Notes: a model not told the origin generated them from the sequence alone. Counted from the first letter of the stretch, positions 14,422 through 25,918 are shown. The stretch: 64,000 nt of DNA from Centrapalus pauciflorus (GCA_020465985.1 JAANYP010007618.1:31465-95464), one strand, 5' to 3'. A program made the numbers and translations.

Positions 14422-15313
14422 AGAGACGTTACAAAAGCCAACTGCAGAACTATTACAACAAAAGGTTATAGTATGCCCAAAAAATGAAACAGCAGATGCC
14501 ATTAATTTGGAGGTTTTGCAAATGGTTGAAGGTGACTCACTAATATACATGAGCTTAGACGGAATAACTCCTTATGCAAATGATGGAGGAGATACCGAGA
14601 TGTTGTACCCAATAGAATATTTAAATACGATCAGCTTCCCGGATTTGCCACCACATCGGTTGGAACTTAAGGTTGGTTCACCGATCATGCTTTTGAGAAA
14701 TCTCAACTTGGCTGGTGGATTGTGCAACGGAACAAGAATGATAGTAACACAATTGCTAACAAGAGTCATAGAAGCACAGATCATTACAGGCACAAGAATT
14801 GGAGAGAGAGTATTCATTCCAAGAATAAATCTGATACATAAAGATCATAAGCTGCCATTCATCTTCAAAAGGAAACAATTCCCTGTCAAAGTTTGTTATG
14901 CAATGACGATAAATAAAAGTCAAGGACAATCGTTAAATAAAATAGGGATATACTTGCCCGAATCTGTTTTTGGACATGGGCAGTTATATGTTGCATTATC
15001 AAGAGCAACATCACCTCATGGATTAAAAATTTTGATCAAAAAACAAGAGCAGCAAGAAAAAAATGAGACTAAAAACATTGTTTATAAAGATTTCTTAAAG
15101 GATATTATTTCAAACCAGGTTAACCTCATTTTACATCAATATCCATTCTTTACTTCATTATTCATGATAGACTTATATTTTCTATATGTTATCACATTGT
15201 TAAATGATGTATAGATTTACTTACAACACCACACATTAAAATATGCTAATTACATCTCATCGTATTTTAACCAGGATGGCACTAACATTGGTGGCGCTCA
15301 CAAACATCATTGA
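14387..15313 (+). pseudogene. Helitron helicase C-terminal half (after frameshift)
   Basis: In the frame +1 to the preceding exon, the protein continues collinearly with PIF1-like Helitron helicases: VIVCPKNE, GSPIMLLRNLN, then motif V YAMTINKSQGQS and motif VI LYVALSRAT (about 14990-15010). The ATG at 14303 lies inside the upstream frame and is not a real start. A donor at TCAAACCAG|GTTAAC (15117/15118) could splice to the acceptor at 15274, adding 12 residues before TGA at 15311-15313. Otherwise the frame runs on to 15214. The pseudogene call is because of the frameshift. Confidence 0.85.
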
Positions 15314-18300
15314 CCTAAAACCGAACGACAGAAACAAGATGATTGAAGTTAGAGTGTATCGTAAGTGGATTAGCAAAAATCCACCGGTTCCAACTCCAAC
15401 AGGCTACTGTTGTATTTTACTTGACAGAATGGTACAACTTATACTAATCACTCACTTTTATTGCAAGTATCATACAAACATACTTATATTTTCACACGCA
15501 CACACATACGCACACATATGGGTATGTGTGTCAAAATATACAAGATATGCATTAAAAATAAGAAAATCAACTGTATAACAATTGTTTTATAAGCTATTTA
15601 TATATTAGTATCGTTTTTACCATTTACTAATAATGATCCAATTAACAAGAAACTAATAATTCAGGCATTAGAGCCCAACAAATAAAATTTCTATACTCTA
15701 AATGATTTACTACCTAAATAGACACTTTTATGTTACTTGTATTTGCTATCAACAGCCTTAAGGTATTATTTTTATTCTAAAATGTACATGGCTATGCTTA
15801 ATTGAGTAACTAATGTACATTTTATTTAAAAAATGAATGCATTTGACCATTTAGGATTTTTTTTTAGTTCCATTGGCACAGATTACTACAGAAGCTTAAT
15901 TACCTTGAAATTATATATAATATGCGCTTAATTACCTTGTAATTGTACATAATATGCACTGTTTCTTCCAAACAATTGATGCATTCAAGGTAATTTGAAA
16001 CTAATAAATGAAAAACTTGATGTAATTTTACAGGAAACAAAGAAACTTTCAATTATTTCTTTAGTTTATGTTTTAGTAATTTTACACATGTACTTCTTTA
16101 GAAGGTCGTAACTATTTTTAGCTTCTATGTATATTTGGATTTTGATAATTGCTGAAAAGTGATGGCTGTTGTAGTAACCAATTTGATTTTCAACACACCA
16201 CTAAGCCATATTAGTCTCTCTTTTTTTTCATGTTCTACAGTGCAGTATACATTTTTAGTAAAATTTATTTTAAATGTGAGACATTGTTGTTACTATCTCT
16301 TTCTCTATCATACATAAACTGGGAATGCCTAAAAATAAATAGTGACCATTAATTCATTCTCTAAAAATTGTGATATGACTGTATAGGACAACGTGATTTT
16401 CCATTGTGATACAGTTCTAAAGGTACAAAAGTGCATATCTGTCACTTTCTTGGTGCAACGTGGCTCACAAAAAAAAATATTGTCTTCTTTATTATTACAT
16501 AAAATTGTAATTATTTTTCTTCTATTTGTTCAAAAACCTCTTCCTATCATATTCATGTTTATTTTCCATCCACTTATTAAATTCTCATATATTTGAACTT
16601 TAATGACATCAACCACACTTCTTTTATCACAGGGCGATGCAATTCAGGCCAATATGGATTTCAAAGACATGGAATACTTTGATCAGCTACTGGAAAAAGA
16701 TTCGGCATACAGAATTTCCAATTTCTATTGTGAACACACAAAAACCTGGCATCAAACAACTCCCAACCCAACGAGCCTGAGATTCGGAAGGTTCACAAAG
16801 TTTGAAACCATATCGAATGCTGGATTTCCTGATCATTTTTTCAGATTCATCTCCTACAATCAACTCTTTTCAAGACTCACAAACAACTCAGCCCTCACAA
16901 GGAACTCTACCCTCCCAAAGAACTCAATCCTCACAGGTATAAAACGTTTCAATAATATATTCTTTTAAAAAACATATATAAAGTTGATACTAATTACTAT
17001 TATATTCATAGATTATATGGGCTCAGTTCGTACAGTTGGACCACTCATAGAGTCTGGGAATCCAAACAGAAATCAAACAGTCAGAAGAACCCTCGACATA
17101 GAAAATCTCAAGTAAGCAAAAGTATTTGTTTTGCTATTACAAAATACATAAAATCTTTCCATCATAAACATCCATATTTTGTAACATTAGTGGCAATGTC
17201 ATTCAATTCACGATGTGGGATGAAATGGCAAGAGAGTTTGACGAAGATGCATATCAATCACTTCCGAAGCCGGTTATCATCGCTATTAGTTCATGTCGAG
17301 TTACAAAGTATAAAGGTAAATATCTATACATGCATAAACACATGAACATAAGTATACATATCAATGTTTCACTAACATTATTGTTACTATTAAAAGAAAC
17401 AATTCAGCTATCCGCTACTCCAGCCACTTGCTACTACATCAACCCAGATATCCCAGAAGTAGCAGAATCAATAGCTGAGTAAGCTTAGCAACAATAATAC
17501 AACTTTATATTTAGGTTCTTTCCACAATTCTGTTGTACAAAATAAATATGTAAATATTCATTTGCTAGGTACAAGGCAACATATGAACAAAATCCACCAT
17601 TAAATGTCACCAATCAAAGATATGATGACAACGATAAAGAGAAAACACGAAACAGATTTCCTTTGCACGAATTGCTCGGCCAAAATCCGGACACTTATAA
17701 GGCAAGCAAAGATACAAACACATGTAATCTTTTCAATTTAATTGCAACTTACATTTCTTTTATTACAGTTCACCAGATTTACGTGTGAAGGAACAATCAT
17801 TGATATCAACACAAGTAGGGGATGGTACTATAACTCATGCACAATGTGCAACAAAAAATTATTGATTAACAGTTCACTATCCGAATGTCGAGACCACGGT
17901 CCACAACCAGATGCAAACTATAGGTAACATCATATGACCATATACTTATATAATCAGCTTACAAAAAACTAATCAACTGATTCTCAATATAACAGGTACA
18001 ACATCAAAGCATTGATCTCCGATGAATCAGCAACAGCAACCTTCACTTTTTTCAGCCCTGCTGCAGATATTATCACAAAGATAAACTGCAACACCCTGGT
18101 GGAAGAATTAGATAATCGTGATCCATATCAACTTCCACTTCAACTTGAAGCAACAAAAGGGACAAAACACATACTTCAGTTTCACTTCAATCCTTTATGC
18201 AAAAAGGGTTCAGTTGACTTTATTGTGGATAATGTTCTTACCAACCCACTTCCTACAGCCCTGCCAAGCATTCAAATCAAAGACGCCCCAATCAAAAAAG

Positions 18301-18730
18301 AAGAATCATCATCAGCTACACATCCCGAAGCAGAACCAAAACACAAAGGTGAATAAACATAATTTCATTTTGCTATATATGTCATTAACAAATTTTTTCA
18401 AGAATCACTTGTGGAATTTAACATTTACCTACTTCAAAATTATCTGCAACAGTTCCAACTGAAACATCTCAGTCGAACATAGGAACACCGCCAACAGATT
18501 ATCCTCAACAAGTCTTCACAGAGAAACAAGGATTTGAGCTTACAAGGAAATCAACAAAAAGAAGCTTATTTCAAACATCTGGTAATTTCAACAAAAACCT
18601 TCTATAATTTAATCATACAAAATATACACCAGCCTAACTAAATGTGTGTTAACTAACAGATCTAAGTGGAAATTTGGAAACAAAAAGGACGAAAAGCACA
18701 CAACCACCATCAAAAGAAAAAGACAATTAG
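15275..18730 (+). CDS. RPA70-like single-strand DNA-binding protein carried by the Helitron
   Basis: Multi-exon gene, my model: 15276-15431, 16633-16936, 17012-17111, 17191-17315, 17408-17478, 17569-17701, 17769-17923, 17996-18349, 18453-18581, 18660-18730 (TAG). Introns are GT-AG except 17702-17768, which starts GC. Exon 1 to exon 2 gives an OB-fold typical of the first DNA-binding domain of RPA70 (VRVYRKWISKN ... GYCCILLDR ... GDAIQANM). Exon 4 has the next OB-fold (VIQFTMWDEMA). Exon 7 has a zinc-ribbon OB-fold like RPA70 domain C (CTMCNKKL ... CRDHG). The tail is Lys/Ser/Thr-rich. Plant Helitrons are known to carry RPA70-like genes, presumably to coat single-stranded transposition intermediates. 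Frame is preserved across every modelled junction, so the gene may be intact. Confidence 0.85.
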
Positions 18731-19190
18731 CTCGATCAGGTACAAAGTACATAAACAACTACATATATACATAAGCTCACAATTTATATATTTTAATACT
18801 AAACAACTAAAACTATCAACCAGTTAGTAAATAACTAAAGTTGTCTCCTGTTTTTGTTTTTTGTTTTCAGGTACCCATTTTGAGTTTTGTGACTCTTGCA
18901 ATGATGCTCATGCTTTACCAACAATAGAAAGCGCTGAAAGATGTAAGTAACAACATATTTTGGATGCTACTCACAAGAATACATCTTCTTTTGTTTCCAT
19001 TCCTTTTGTGTTAAAAAAAACAACATACTCAAGACATCAGCAAGAGTCAAACCAAATATGTATAAAAACATGTATCCCATTAATGCTTAAATACGTACGT
19101 CGTTATCATCATTTTACATGTTTTTATTCCATAACATCATATTTTGCCTTGCAACAAAACTACTAAAATAAGCGATAAAAACTACATATT
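18731..19190 (+). other. Helitron 3' region without a clear gene
   Basis: AT-rich. One exon-like piece (about 18871-18943) follows a TTTTCAG acceptor, encodes a Cys-containing stretch (FEFCDSCND), and ends before GTAAGT. It could be an alternative 3' exon of the RPA-like gene or residue of a captured gene. I do not recognise it. Confidence 0.4.
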
Positions 19191-19200
19191 CATTATGAAT

Positions 19201-19233
19201 ACCCGCAGCAACGTGCGGGAACCATAACACTAG
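19201..19233 (+). repeat. Helitron 3' terminus
   Basis: Stem CCCGCA pairs with TGCGGG around loop GCAACG (19202-19219), then AACCATAACA and terminal CTAG (19230-19233) followed by T. This matches the plant Helitron 3' consensus: a GC-rich hairpin about 10-12 nt before CTRR. Confidence 0.92.
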
Positions 19234-19394
19234 TTTTAGACAAAGAAGGTAGAGTTAGCTTCAAAACAACCAATGTTGTTTATAAAGAAGTATTTTCCGG
19301 TTTATGATTTGAAATTATGTATCTACTTTTTTCTTTTGATCTTATGATTATTTTATACTTTTTTATATGTTTGTATATTTCAAGTAATATGATC

Positions 19395-19424
19395 AACCCG
19401 TGTAGTACACGGGTAATAACCTAG
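19395..19424 (+). repeat. 3' terminus of a second Helitron
   Basis: Stem ACCCGTGT/ACACGGGT around a short loop (about 19396-19414), then AATAAC and CTAG (19421-19424) followed by T. No matching 5' end was found between 19234 and here, so this may be a very short non-autonomous copy or a remnant. Alternatively the upstream Helitron inserted into it. Confidence 0.7.
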
Positions 19425-19782
19425 TAATTTATAAATCAAAAACTAAAATTAATTGATTAGGGACCTTACGTGAAATTTATTTGTAAGGGCAAAATTGGTA
19501 TTTCTAAAAAATTAAATTGTTTAGGGACTGAAAGCGTGACAAAGTTTTAAATTATGGACTATCAGTGTAATTTTTAAAAGTTAGGGACGAAATCTGTAAT
19601 TTGTTATAAACCACATGGACTATTTAAGTAATTTACTCAAAATAATAAGATAGATACATGTCATTAATAGTCATTTATAAATAATAGTATTGATAATTTT
19701 TGTTTGTTTTTTATAAGGATGATTATATTTAATAAATAATAATAATCACACTTTATAATAGTAGTATGTTGTACTAACTTAT
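19425..19782. other. AT-rich intergenic sequence
   Basis: No gene seen. Contains imperfect repeats of an AGGGAC/TTAGGGAC-type motif (19459-19625). From about 19640 it holds the first copy of the dispersed segment that recurs near 20870 and 26560 (GGATGATTATATTTAATAAA at about 19718). Confidence 0.6.
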
Positions 19783-19792
19783 ATTTTATTTA

Positions 19793-20040
19793 GGGAGAAT
19801 TTCATATATGTCCGTCTAAAACTTCATAATATCATATATACCCGACTCAAAAAAAGAATTTCATATATGTACTTTTAAAACTTCATTATATCATACTTAC
19901 CCAATATAAAACTTTAATATCATATATACCTTTTAAAACTTCAAAATATATCAAATATATCCAAATTATTTATTTATTCTTTTTTTGAGCCGGGTATATA
20001 TGATATTATGAAGTTTTAGGACATATATGAAATTCTTCTT
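19793..20040. mobile_element. MULE-like MITE with 10-bp target duplication
   Basis: A 248-bp element without coding capacity. The first ~65 bp (AGAATTTCATATATG ... CATATATACCCG) are repeated in inverse orientation at the right end (CGGGTATATATG ... CATATATGAAATTCTT). ATTTTATTTA flanks it on both sides (19783-19792 and 20041-20050). A 9-10-bp duplication with long inverted repeats fits Mutator-like elements. Caution: similar TTATTTAATATT words occur nearby, so the duplication is less decisive than it looks. Confidence 0.75.
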
Positions 20041-20252
20041 ATTTTATTTAATATTAAAATTAATTGTATTTATCTTTTATTTTATTTAATATTAAAAATA
20101 ATAATGTAGTATTTATTTATGTTTATTATATATTAAAAAAATTAATTTTTCTTTATTTTATTTAATATTAAAACTAATAATATTGTATTTATCTTTTTTG
20201 GTGAAATGTGGTAACGCCATGTGGTAAATTATGTTCTCCTTTATTATATATA

Positions 20253-20679
20253 GTTTATTAACTCATGTATTACACAGATAACTTTAATAAATTTGTTTCT
20301 TAAAACTATGTAAACTTAAAATTAAAAATTAATATTCAAACTTTTAATACTAATGATATTTAATATATCTTATTATAATTAATGTATATATAAACCATAT
20401 AAACAAGAACATATCATTAATAACTTTTAAGTTTATATAAGTATTATTTTTATTATTATAATTATTAATCAATAAAATCTTTTCAATATTGTGTGTTGTG
20501 ATTTTGTGGGATTTAAGGATCTAACAATGATCTTATCTTAAAAGTTATTTGATTTAAAATTTTTAATTTAATCTTGGAATACTAATTACATTTGTCATTA
20601 GTATAAGATGACACTTGACATCATGAAAAGATGACAAGTGGCAATTTAGTTACTTTTATACTAGTATTTATACAAGATT
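20253..20679 (-). mobile_element. Possible degraded non-autonomous Helitron
   Basis: Read on the minus strand, the right edge has the usual 5' layout (TCTTGTATAAATAC, then ...GCCACTTGTCATC). The left edge has a decayed 3' end (GTGTAATACATGAG ... AAACTAT, lacking a clean CTRR). The same layout is much clearer at 24942-25918 and 28145-28431. Confidence 0.4.
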
Positions 20680-20934
20680 ATAGATACATAGATTTTAATA
20701 AATATTATTTATATATATACTAAGAAGCATGTATATATTATAAAACACATTAACTTAAATTTCATGTATTTTAGGAGGTACATTATATGATACATTCATT
20801 ATGTGCAACTAGTATAATAATTACCATTATTTAGGTTGAGTCCATAAATATATTGTAATAATAATATAATATAATAAGTTGGATACATGTCATAAATAGT
20901 CATGTAATAAATGATAAATGATAGTAGTCATAAT

Positions 20935-20936
<2 letters not shown>

Positions 20937-21022
<86 letters not shown>
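20937..21022. repeat. (TA)n microsatellite
   Basis: About 85 bp of TA, read directly. It abuts MITE B on its left. Confidence 0.95.
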
Positions 21023-21025
<3 letters not shown>

Positions 21026-21309
21026 TTCAAATAAGTATCTCTCGAAATCAAGTGCACCTGTCCTTATAAATTATGTGAATGCTCAATGCGTATTTATGTG
21101 AATGGTCATTTCACACCATGTGAATGGTGTGAATGACCATTCATATTATCTTTTTTTTACTATTCACAAGATTTATGATGTTACTCCTTTTGAAAAAAAG
21201 TCTTATAATATTGTCATATACATGTCTATTAAAAAAATATGTGTGAATGATCATTCACATTAGGGTACGCTGGGTACGCTGCAATCTTATAGGTACGCTG
21301 ATGAACCTG

Positions 21310-21312
<3 letters not shown>
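21023..21312. mobile_element. MITE B
   Basis: Starts GGTTCAAATAAGTA and ends GATGAACCTGA, giving short terminal inverted repeats (TCAGGTTCA). It contains the 16-bp perfect palindrome GTGAATGATCATTCAC (near 21243). Most of it is the reverse complement of the element at 29159-29524, less an internal ~125 bp. It lies between two TA microsatellites. No coding capacity. Confidence 0.8.
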
Positions 21313-21385
<73 letters not shown>

Positions 21386-21392
21386 AGTGTGT
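21313..21392. repeat. (TA)n-(GT)n microsatellite
   Basis: TA run to about 21350, then a GT run to about 21382, read directly. It abuts MITE B on its right. Confidence 0.95.
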
Positions 21393-21511
21393 GATAAGGA
21401 TGATTATATTTAATAAATAAATAATCACATTTTGTAATAGTAGTACGTGGTCCTAATTCATATTTTAATAATAATAATAATTATAGTCACATTTAGTAAC
21501 AGCAGTAATAA

Positions 21512-22328
21512 TCTATATATCTTAACAAAAGAATACCACTAACGTCACGTGTCACCCTCTCATCCTTCTAAAATTTTGATTTCCCGTCTCTTTTCTATAA
21601 TTAGATTTCTAATTTTACTAATTCATTATTAGGAAAGTATGAAATCTAATCAAATACTTTCATATTTAATCCATACAATTAAAAAAAATTTTAAATATTC
21701 TAATACTAATCTAAATTAGTTTTTGAGAATTTTTTTTTATATTTTGATGTTTGATTTTTAATTAAAACATATAATTTAGAGGGATGAGAGAGTGACACGT
21801 GGCATGAGAGGTCTTCCCGCCTAATTTTTCATATAGAATTCTTCTTACTTAGTTATCTAATTTATTTAAAATTCAAGTAAAAATAATTAAGTACTACTTA
21901 ATTTAACTCTTATAAATAAAAATAATCTTTTAAAATAATTTTCAGATTTAACTCCTAATGTTAACTAACTATGCATTATTTTATATATTTAAAAGGTAAA
22001 AATAATGCAATAATATTGGTAAAGAAATGTTTTATAATTTTTTTATTATAAAATTTTTTAAATTGTATTCAATGTAAAAAAAATTAAAATATTATATATA
22101 TATAAAATCTATAAATAAAATTTTTAAAAAAATATGAGACACGATAAATAGTATTCATACATATTTAAATATAATTTTTTTAATTACCCTTAATAACAAA
22201 AGATAATATTATTTTCGTACTTTTTTAAGACAAAAATAAACATTTTTGTATGTAATTGATGTTTTGTGTAGCTTTAATTTAAACATTTCTTTATAAACTA
22301 TCCATGTAGTACGTGGGTTAGTAACTAG
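21512..22328 (+). mobile_element. Non-autonomous Helitron
   Basis: 817 bp. The 5' end is TCTATATATCTTAACAAAAG preceded by A. The 3' end has a hairpin-forming stretch (CCATGTAGTACGTGG), then GTTAGTAA and CTAG (22325-22328) followed by T. The ends sit at A|T with no target duplication. A CACGTGTCACCC-type stretch follows the 5' end, as in many plant Helitrons. No coding sequence. Confidence 0.8.
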
Positions 22329-23231
22329 TATGTGATGCAAAACAAATAAAAACGGATTTGTTTGTAAATTTTGAATTCTTGGAACTTGCCATTTCTTGGA
22401 AAGTCCACTGACTCTCCTTTCTCCCCCACACCTCCTTCCCCATGTTTATCTGTTGCAGAACTCACTCTTTCCTAGCTACTCTCTCCTTGATAACGATTGT
22501 TGTTTCTGGTTCCCTCCAGCAGCCACCGCCTTCCAACAACAGGCCTCTTGCAGCCACCACCTCCCTCCAACAGCCACAGCCTCCACCCTCTGCCACCCTG
22601 CCGCCTGCCTTCAAACAACATACCGACCTTCCAACACCACCCTCTACGCCGAGCCCTCCGATTAATCCCCATACTTCGGCCACCGCCATCTGCGTTGCCC
22701 TTGTACCACCCTTATGTGAATGACATCAAGGTTTGTTCATCGAGAACAAAAAAAATGTACATCGGGTTTTCATTATTTCTGGATTTAATTAAATATGTTT
22801 TCTATTTGATTGTTTGTGAGTTTTTGAATCCTTTCTGATTCATATAGTCAAAATACAGGTCGAATTTGAACACATGTTCCGATTCCATTTTCCAAAACTC
22901 TAGATTTACTTATATTTAAATGGTTCTGTTGATGGGTTTGTATAACTTAGGGTTTTTGATTGGTAATATCTTGATATGTATTTTGATCTTGTGAATCAGA
23001 TAGATCCGTAAGTTTAATCAAATCTTGGGATTTGTGAAAGATATATACTAATGGCGATGTGTTTTATGTAACTTGTTGAGTTAAACGTAAAATCCTGATT
23101 CTTAATTACTTGCTATTAAGTCCGGTTATCCATGATGCTTTAGATTTGTGGTTTATGCTTTTTCGGCATTTTGATGCCTTTTCTTGTGCTTTCAAATTCA
23201 GAAAGTGGAAAAGTACTTCTGTTTGTTGCAG
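22329..23231 (+). other. GC-richer stretch, possible remnant 5' part of a host gene
   Basis: Base composition changes sharply: 22390-22700 is C-rich (runs of CCACC, CAGCC) and then becomes ordinary intron-like sequence. Open frames here (22396-22665, 22442-22723) encode Pro/Ser/Thr-rich low-complexity peptides without recognisable domains. Because lipoyl-domain exons follow on the same strand, this could be the 5' untranslated region or targeting-peptide exon of that gene. I cannot show this. Confidence 0.35.
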
Positions 23232-23621
23232 TTTTTAAAATGTCGGCTCTGTTACCTACAATGGTAAGATGTGACAAGGACCTGATTCTATTCACCCCCC
23301 TCCCCGCTCTTTTCCATTGGTGTAGAAGAATTGATTGGCTTTCCTTGTTCGTAATTGTTGCATGTTTTTTCCTTTCAATATTGCAAAATGGAGGAAGAAA
23401 GAAGGAGATAAGGTCAGTTTATTCAGAAGATCTTACAGTCATAAGGAGATTTCGTTTTCATATATTTAATTCTATGAATTGCAATTATCCAGTTGAAATA
23501 TTGAATTTAATAGATTTGTTGTTTGATTGTTTGTTTTGATGTAATAATTAGAAGTGGGGGACATCATTTGTGAAATTGAGACCGTTAAAGCTACCCTTGA
23601 ATTTGAATGTCTTGAAGAAGG
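23232..23621 (+). pseudogene. Dihydrolipoamide acyltransferase (E2) lipoyl-domain fragment
   Basis: Three successive exon-like pieces in the right order encode one lipoyl domain. First, 23232-23263 gives VFKMSALLPTM after TTGTTGCAG and before GTAAGA; E2 proteins have MPALSPTM here. Second, 23377-23412 gives NIAKWRKKEGDK before GTCAGT. Third, about 23551-23621 gives EVGDIICEIETVKATLEF then ECLEEG before GTAAAT. The ETxKA lysine is the residue lipoylated in functional E2; the usual Asp before it is Val here. E2 is the core of the mitochondrial or plastid pyruvate dehydrogenase complex. The second exon lacks a proper AG acceptor and junction phases do not agree, so this is a decayed fragment. 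No E3/E1-binding or catalytic domain follows. Confidence 0.75.
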
Positions 23622-24593
23622 GTAAATCCGTCTTCCCTGATTTTATCTAACCTTAGGCCTGCAGTATAGGACTGTTGGCACTTTCTTTATACCTTGACAA
23701 CGAACCTGGTCATCATACTACGAGTCTACTTGTAGTTTTTTAGGACTCATATGTAGTCTATGCTTCTGTTTTAAAAACTAATTGTAGATTTGTAGGAAGT
23801 TGTGTATCTGCTCATGTATCAAAATACCACACAGAATCAAATTTAAAAATTAAGAGTTTCTCAATCAGACCATGTAATCACATCAAAGCCATCGATGAAT
23901 TAGAAAACCGATAAAAAAAACAGAGTATTGGACATCACATATGGAGGATTGACAAATTGCCTTATTTGCATAGCCATCGATGAATTATATAGGTATTTTG
24001 TGATGAGTACGGAAATGTAGATTTTGCTAGACTCTAAAATTAGGGGTTTTTTCCTATGACAAATCACATTTAGATTGAATGGGGGCATTGGGCCAATCTG
24101 GTTTTCTCCTTAGAACATCAACTTATATGACCAGAAATCCATGGAGACAGCCAAGCTCTTTGCAAAATATATATAACACGTTTTTTTCTGTAATAAATTT
24201 CTGTTGTTGATAGTTTGTACTCGTAACTTTGTTCATTTTACAAAATCTGTAAAAAAAAAGTTTAACATAATTGTAAATGTTATATTGGTGATAATTCTGC
24301 ATAGCCATCAGGTTTATCCATCTTTCAGACTATAGTCATTTTTAAATCAGTATACGTTGTATAATACGAGAATATTCTGATTAAGCTATATTGGCCTTGT
24401 TGACCTTTTATTTGCATCAAGAATGCTTCAGTTACCACGTCCTAAGTAAATCCAAAATTGAAATGACGTCTGATGTATGTGTTTATAGTTATGCTAAGCT
24501 GTCATTCATTTTCACTTGTTATGTTCATTGTTTATGTTTCACTTGTATGTTAAATTAATTAACATATGTGCATTGTATATATTCCAGGGGGCT
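23622..24593. other. Non-coding interval, no feature recognised
   Basis: About 970 bp of ordinary AT-rich sequence between the lipoyl exons and the next exon-like pieces. Intron-like in composition. Minus-strand ORFs (23900-24088, 24123-24308) are short and featureless. Confidence 0.5.
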
Positions 24594-24802
24594 TATTCGG
24601 GTGCAAGAAAAATTAAAAGCAATGATTAACGGATTTGGAGAGAGAGTAATTCTTCTTTGGTCGGTGTAATTAACATACAAATAATTGAATGAAGTGGGTC
24701 TTGTTCTTGATTATTTCACTGTATTGATGTTCATAATTTTACAGGTTCCATGGTGCTTGGCAGTCGCATCATTATTTAATCTTAGAGAGACTATTAACGG
24801 TG
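24594..24802 (+). pseudogene. Two exon-like pieces of unknown origin
   Basis: After TATTCCAG, a piece at about 24594-24647 can be read as GLIRVQEKLKAMINGFGER up to a GTAATT donor. After TTTACAG, 24745-24799 reads in frame as VPWCLAVASLFNLRETING before GTGAAG. Splicing would join them with no stop. I do not recognise the protein, and it is not the catalytic domain of E2. It could be further residue of the same broken gene or an unrelated captured fragment. Confidence 0.4.
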
Positions 24803-24941
24803 AAGCTATTATTCAGTTTCACATTTTTTTTTGTTTTATTTATTTATTCTATTGATAACAACTTAACAATTAGCATAACTATTGAACCATTACAAATTAA
24901 TCAACCAATAAAAAAAATAATCTATACTGTTATATAATACA

Positions 24942-25918
24942 CTAGTCTATTAACTCATGTGTTACATGAATTAATGTAAAGAAATAATTTATACAGTTTT
25001 AATGTATAAATTATACAAAAAAAATATACGGTTTAGATCATAATTTTAAAAATATTTTATTGCATACGCATATTTAGTTTAAAATTTATATTTATATAAT
25101 ACAAGTTAATAAAAAAATTTCGTTATCATTCTTTTAGAATAAATAGAAAATATTGGATAGTTATACAAATAAAAACTATATGAATAAGAGTATATATTAA
25201 AATCTAATTATAAATTATTTTTTATCTATTTCATACTATTATGTTAATAATTTATAGTGTTAGAAGATTATACGAATGATACAAAGTTGTGAGATTAAAA
25301 AAATGTAAAATTGTTAATATATTTTTATTTAGAACGTAATAACAAATTAATTAATGAAGATAAGACTTGAGACGGTTACTTATTTATTGGTGAGTAAATC
25401 TTGATTCAATAAGTATTAATTAAATTTTTTTTAACCAATTAAATAACTTTATGTATTATCTAAATAGTTGATGATTTTAATCTAGGATAATGCATGAAAA
25501 AACAAATAATTAATCCACCAATAAGCATGTCAATAAGTATTTTTTTGTTATTTTGTAATATATGTAGATATATAAATTATAGTAATATTTTAAAATTTAA
25601 TTTTATATATTTTTAAAGTAATAAAAATATGTGAAATTAAAAAAAAAAAACATTGAATCAAATGAATAAAATCAAATTTATTGAATGATTTTAATGAATT
25701 AGTTAAAATGGAAATTTATAAAACCTTTTCTTTTGAATTGATATTTTTATTCTTAATATTTAATGTTTCAAGAATGAAAGTCTTATTTAATATTAATTAA
25801 TAATTGGATGAAATGAAAGATGAGTTATTTTAGGAAAATTAGGAGGGAAAATGAAAATGAAAAAGAAAGAGAGATTGACATGTGGCACAAGGTGTTTTGC
25901 TTTATTAATAAGTATAGA
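24942..25918 (-). mobile_element. Non-autonomous Helitron, minus strand
   Basis: 977 bp. On the minus strand it begins A|TCTATACTTATTAATAAAGC with a GCCACATGTCAATC block, and ends with GTAACACATGAG ... AGACTAG followed by T. The left border is CTAG at 24942-24945 preceded by A; the right border is at 25918 followed by T. AT-rich, no coding sequence. Confidence 0.8.

Larger units (their letters stand above)
20690..21511. repeat. Dispersed intergenic segment (copies 1-2) with microsatellite
   Basis: The block at about 20690-20830 (ACTAAGAAGCATGTATA ... ATGTGCAACT) recurs at about 27525-27635. The block at about 20879-20935 plus 21390-21510 (TACATGTCAT..., GGATGATTATATTTAATAAA) matches 19646-19790 and 26560-26720. 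Copy 2 is split by MITE B and its TA runs. The segment appears to be old intergenic sequence duplicated before the small transposons inserted. Confidence 0.7.

Noticed and set aside
16393..16596. ORF within the long RPA-like intron
   Set aside because: Hydrophobic T-rich translation with no family. It lies in the 15432-16632 intron and the flanking exons join in frame without it.
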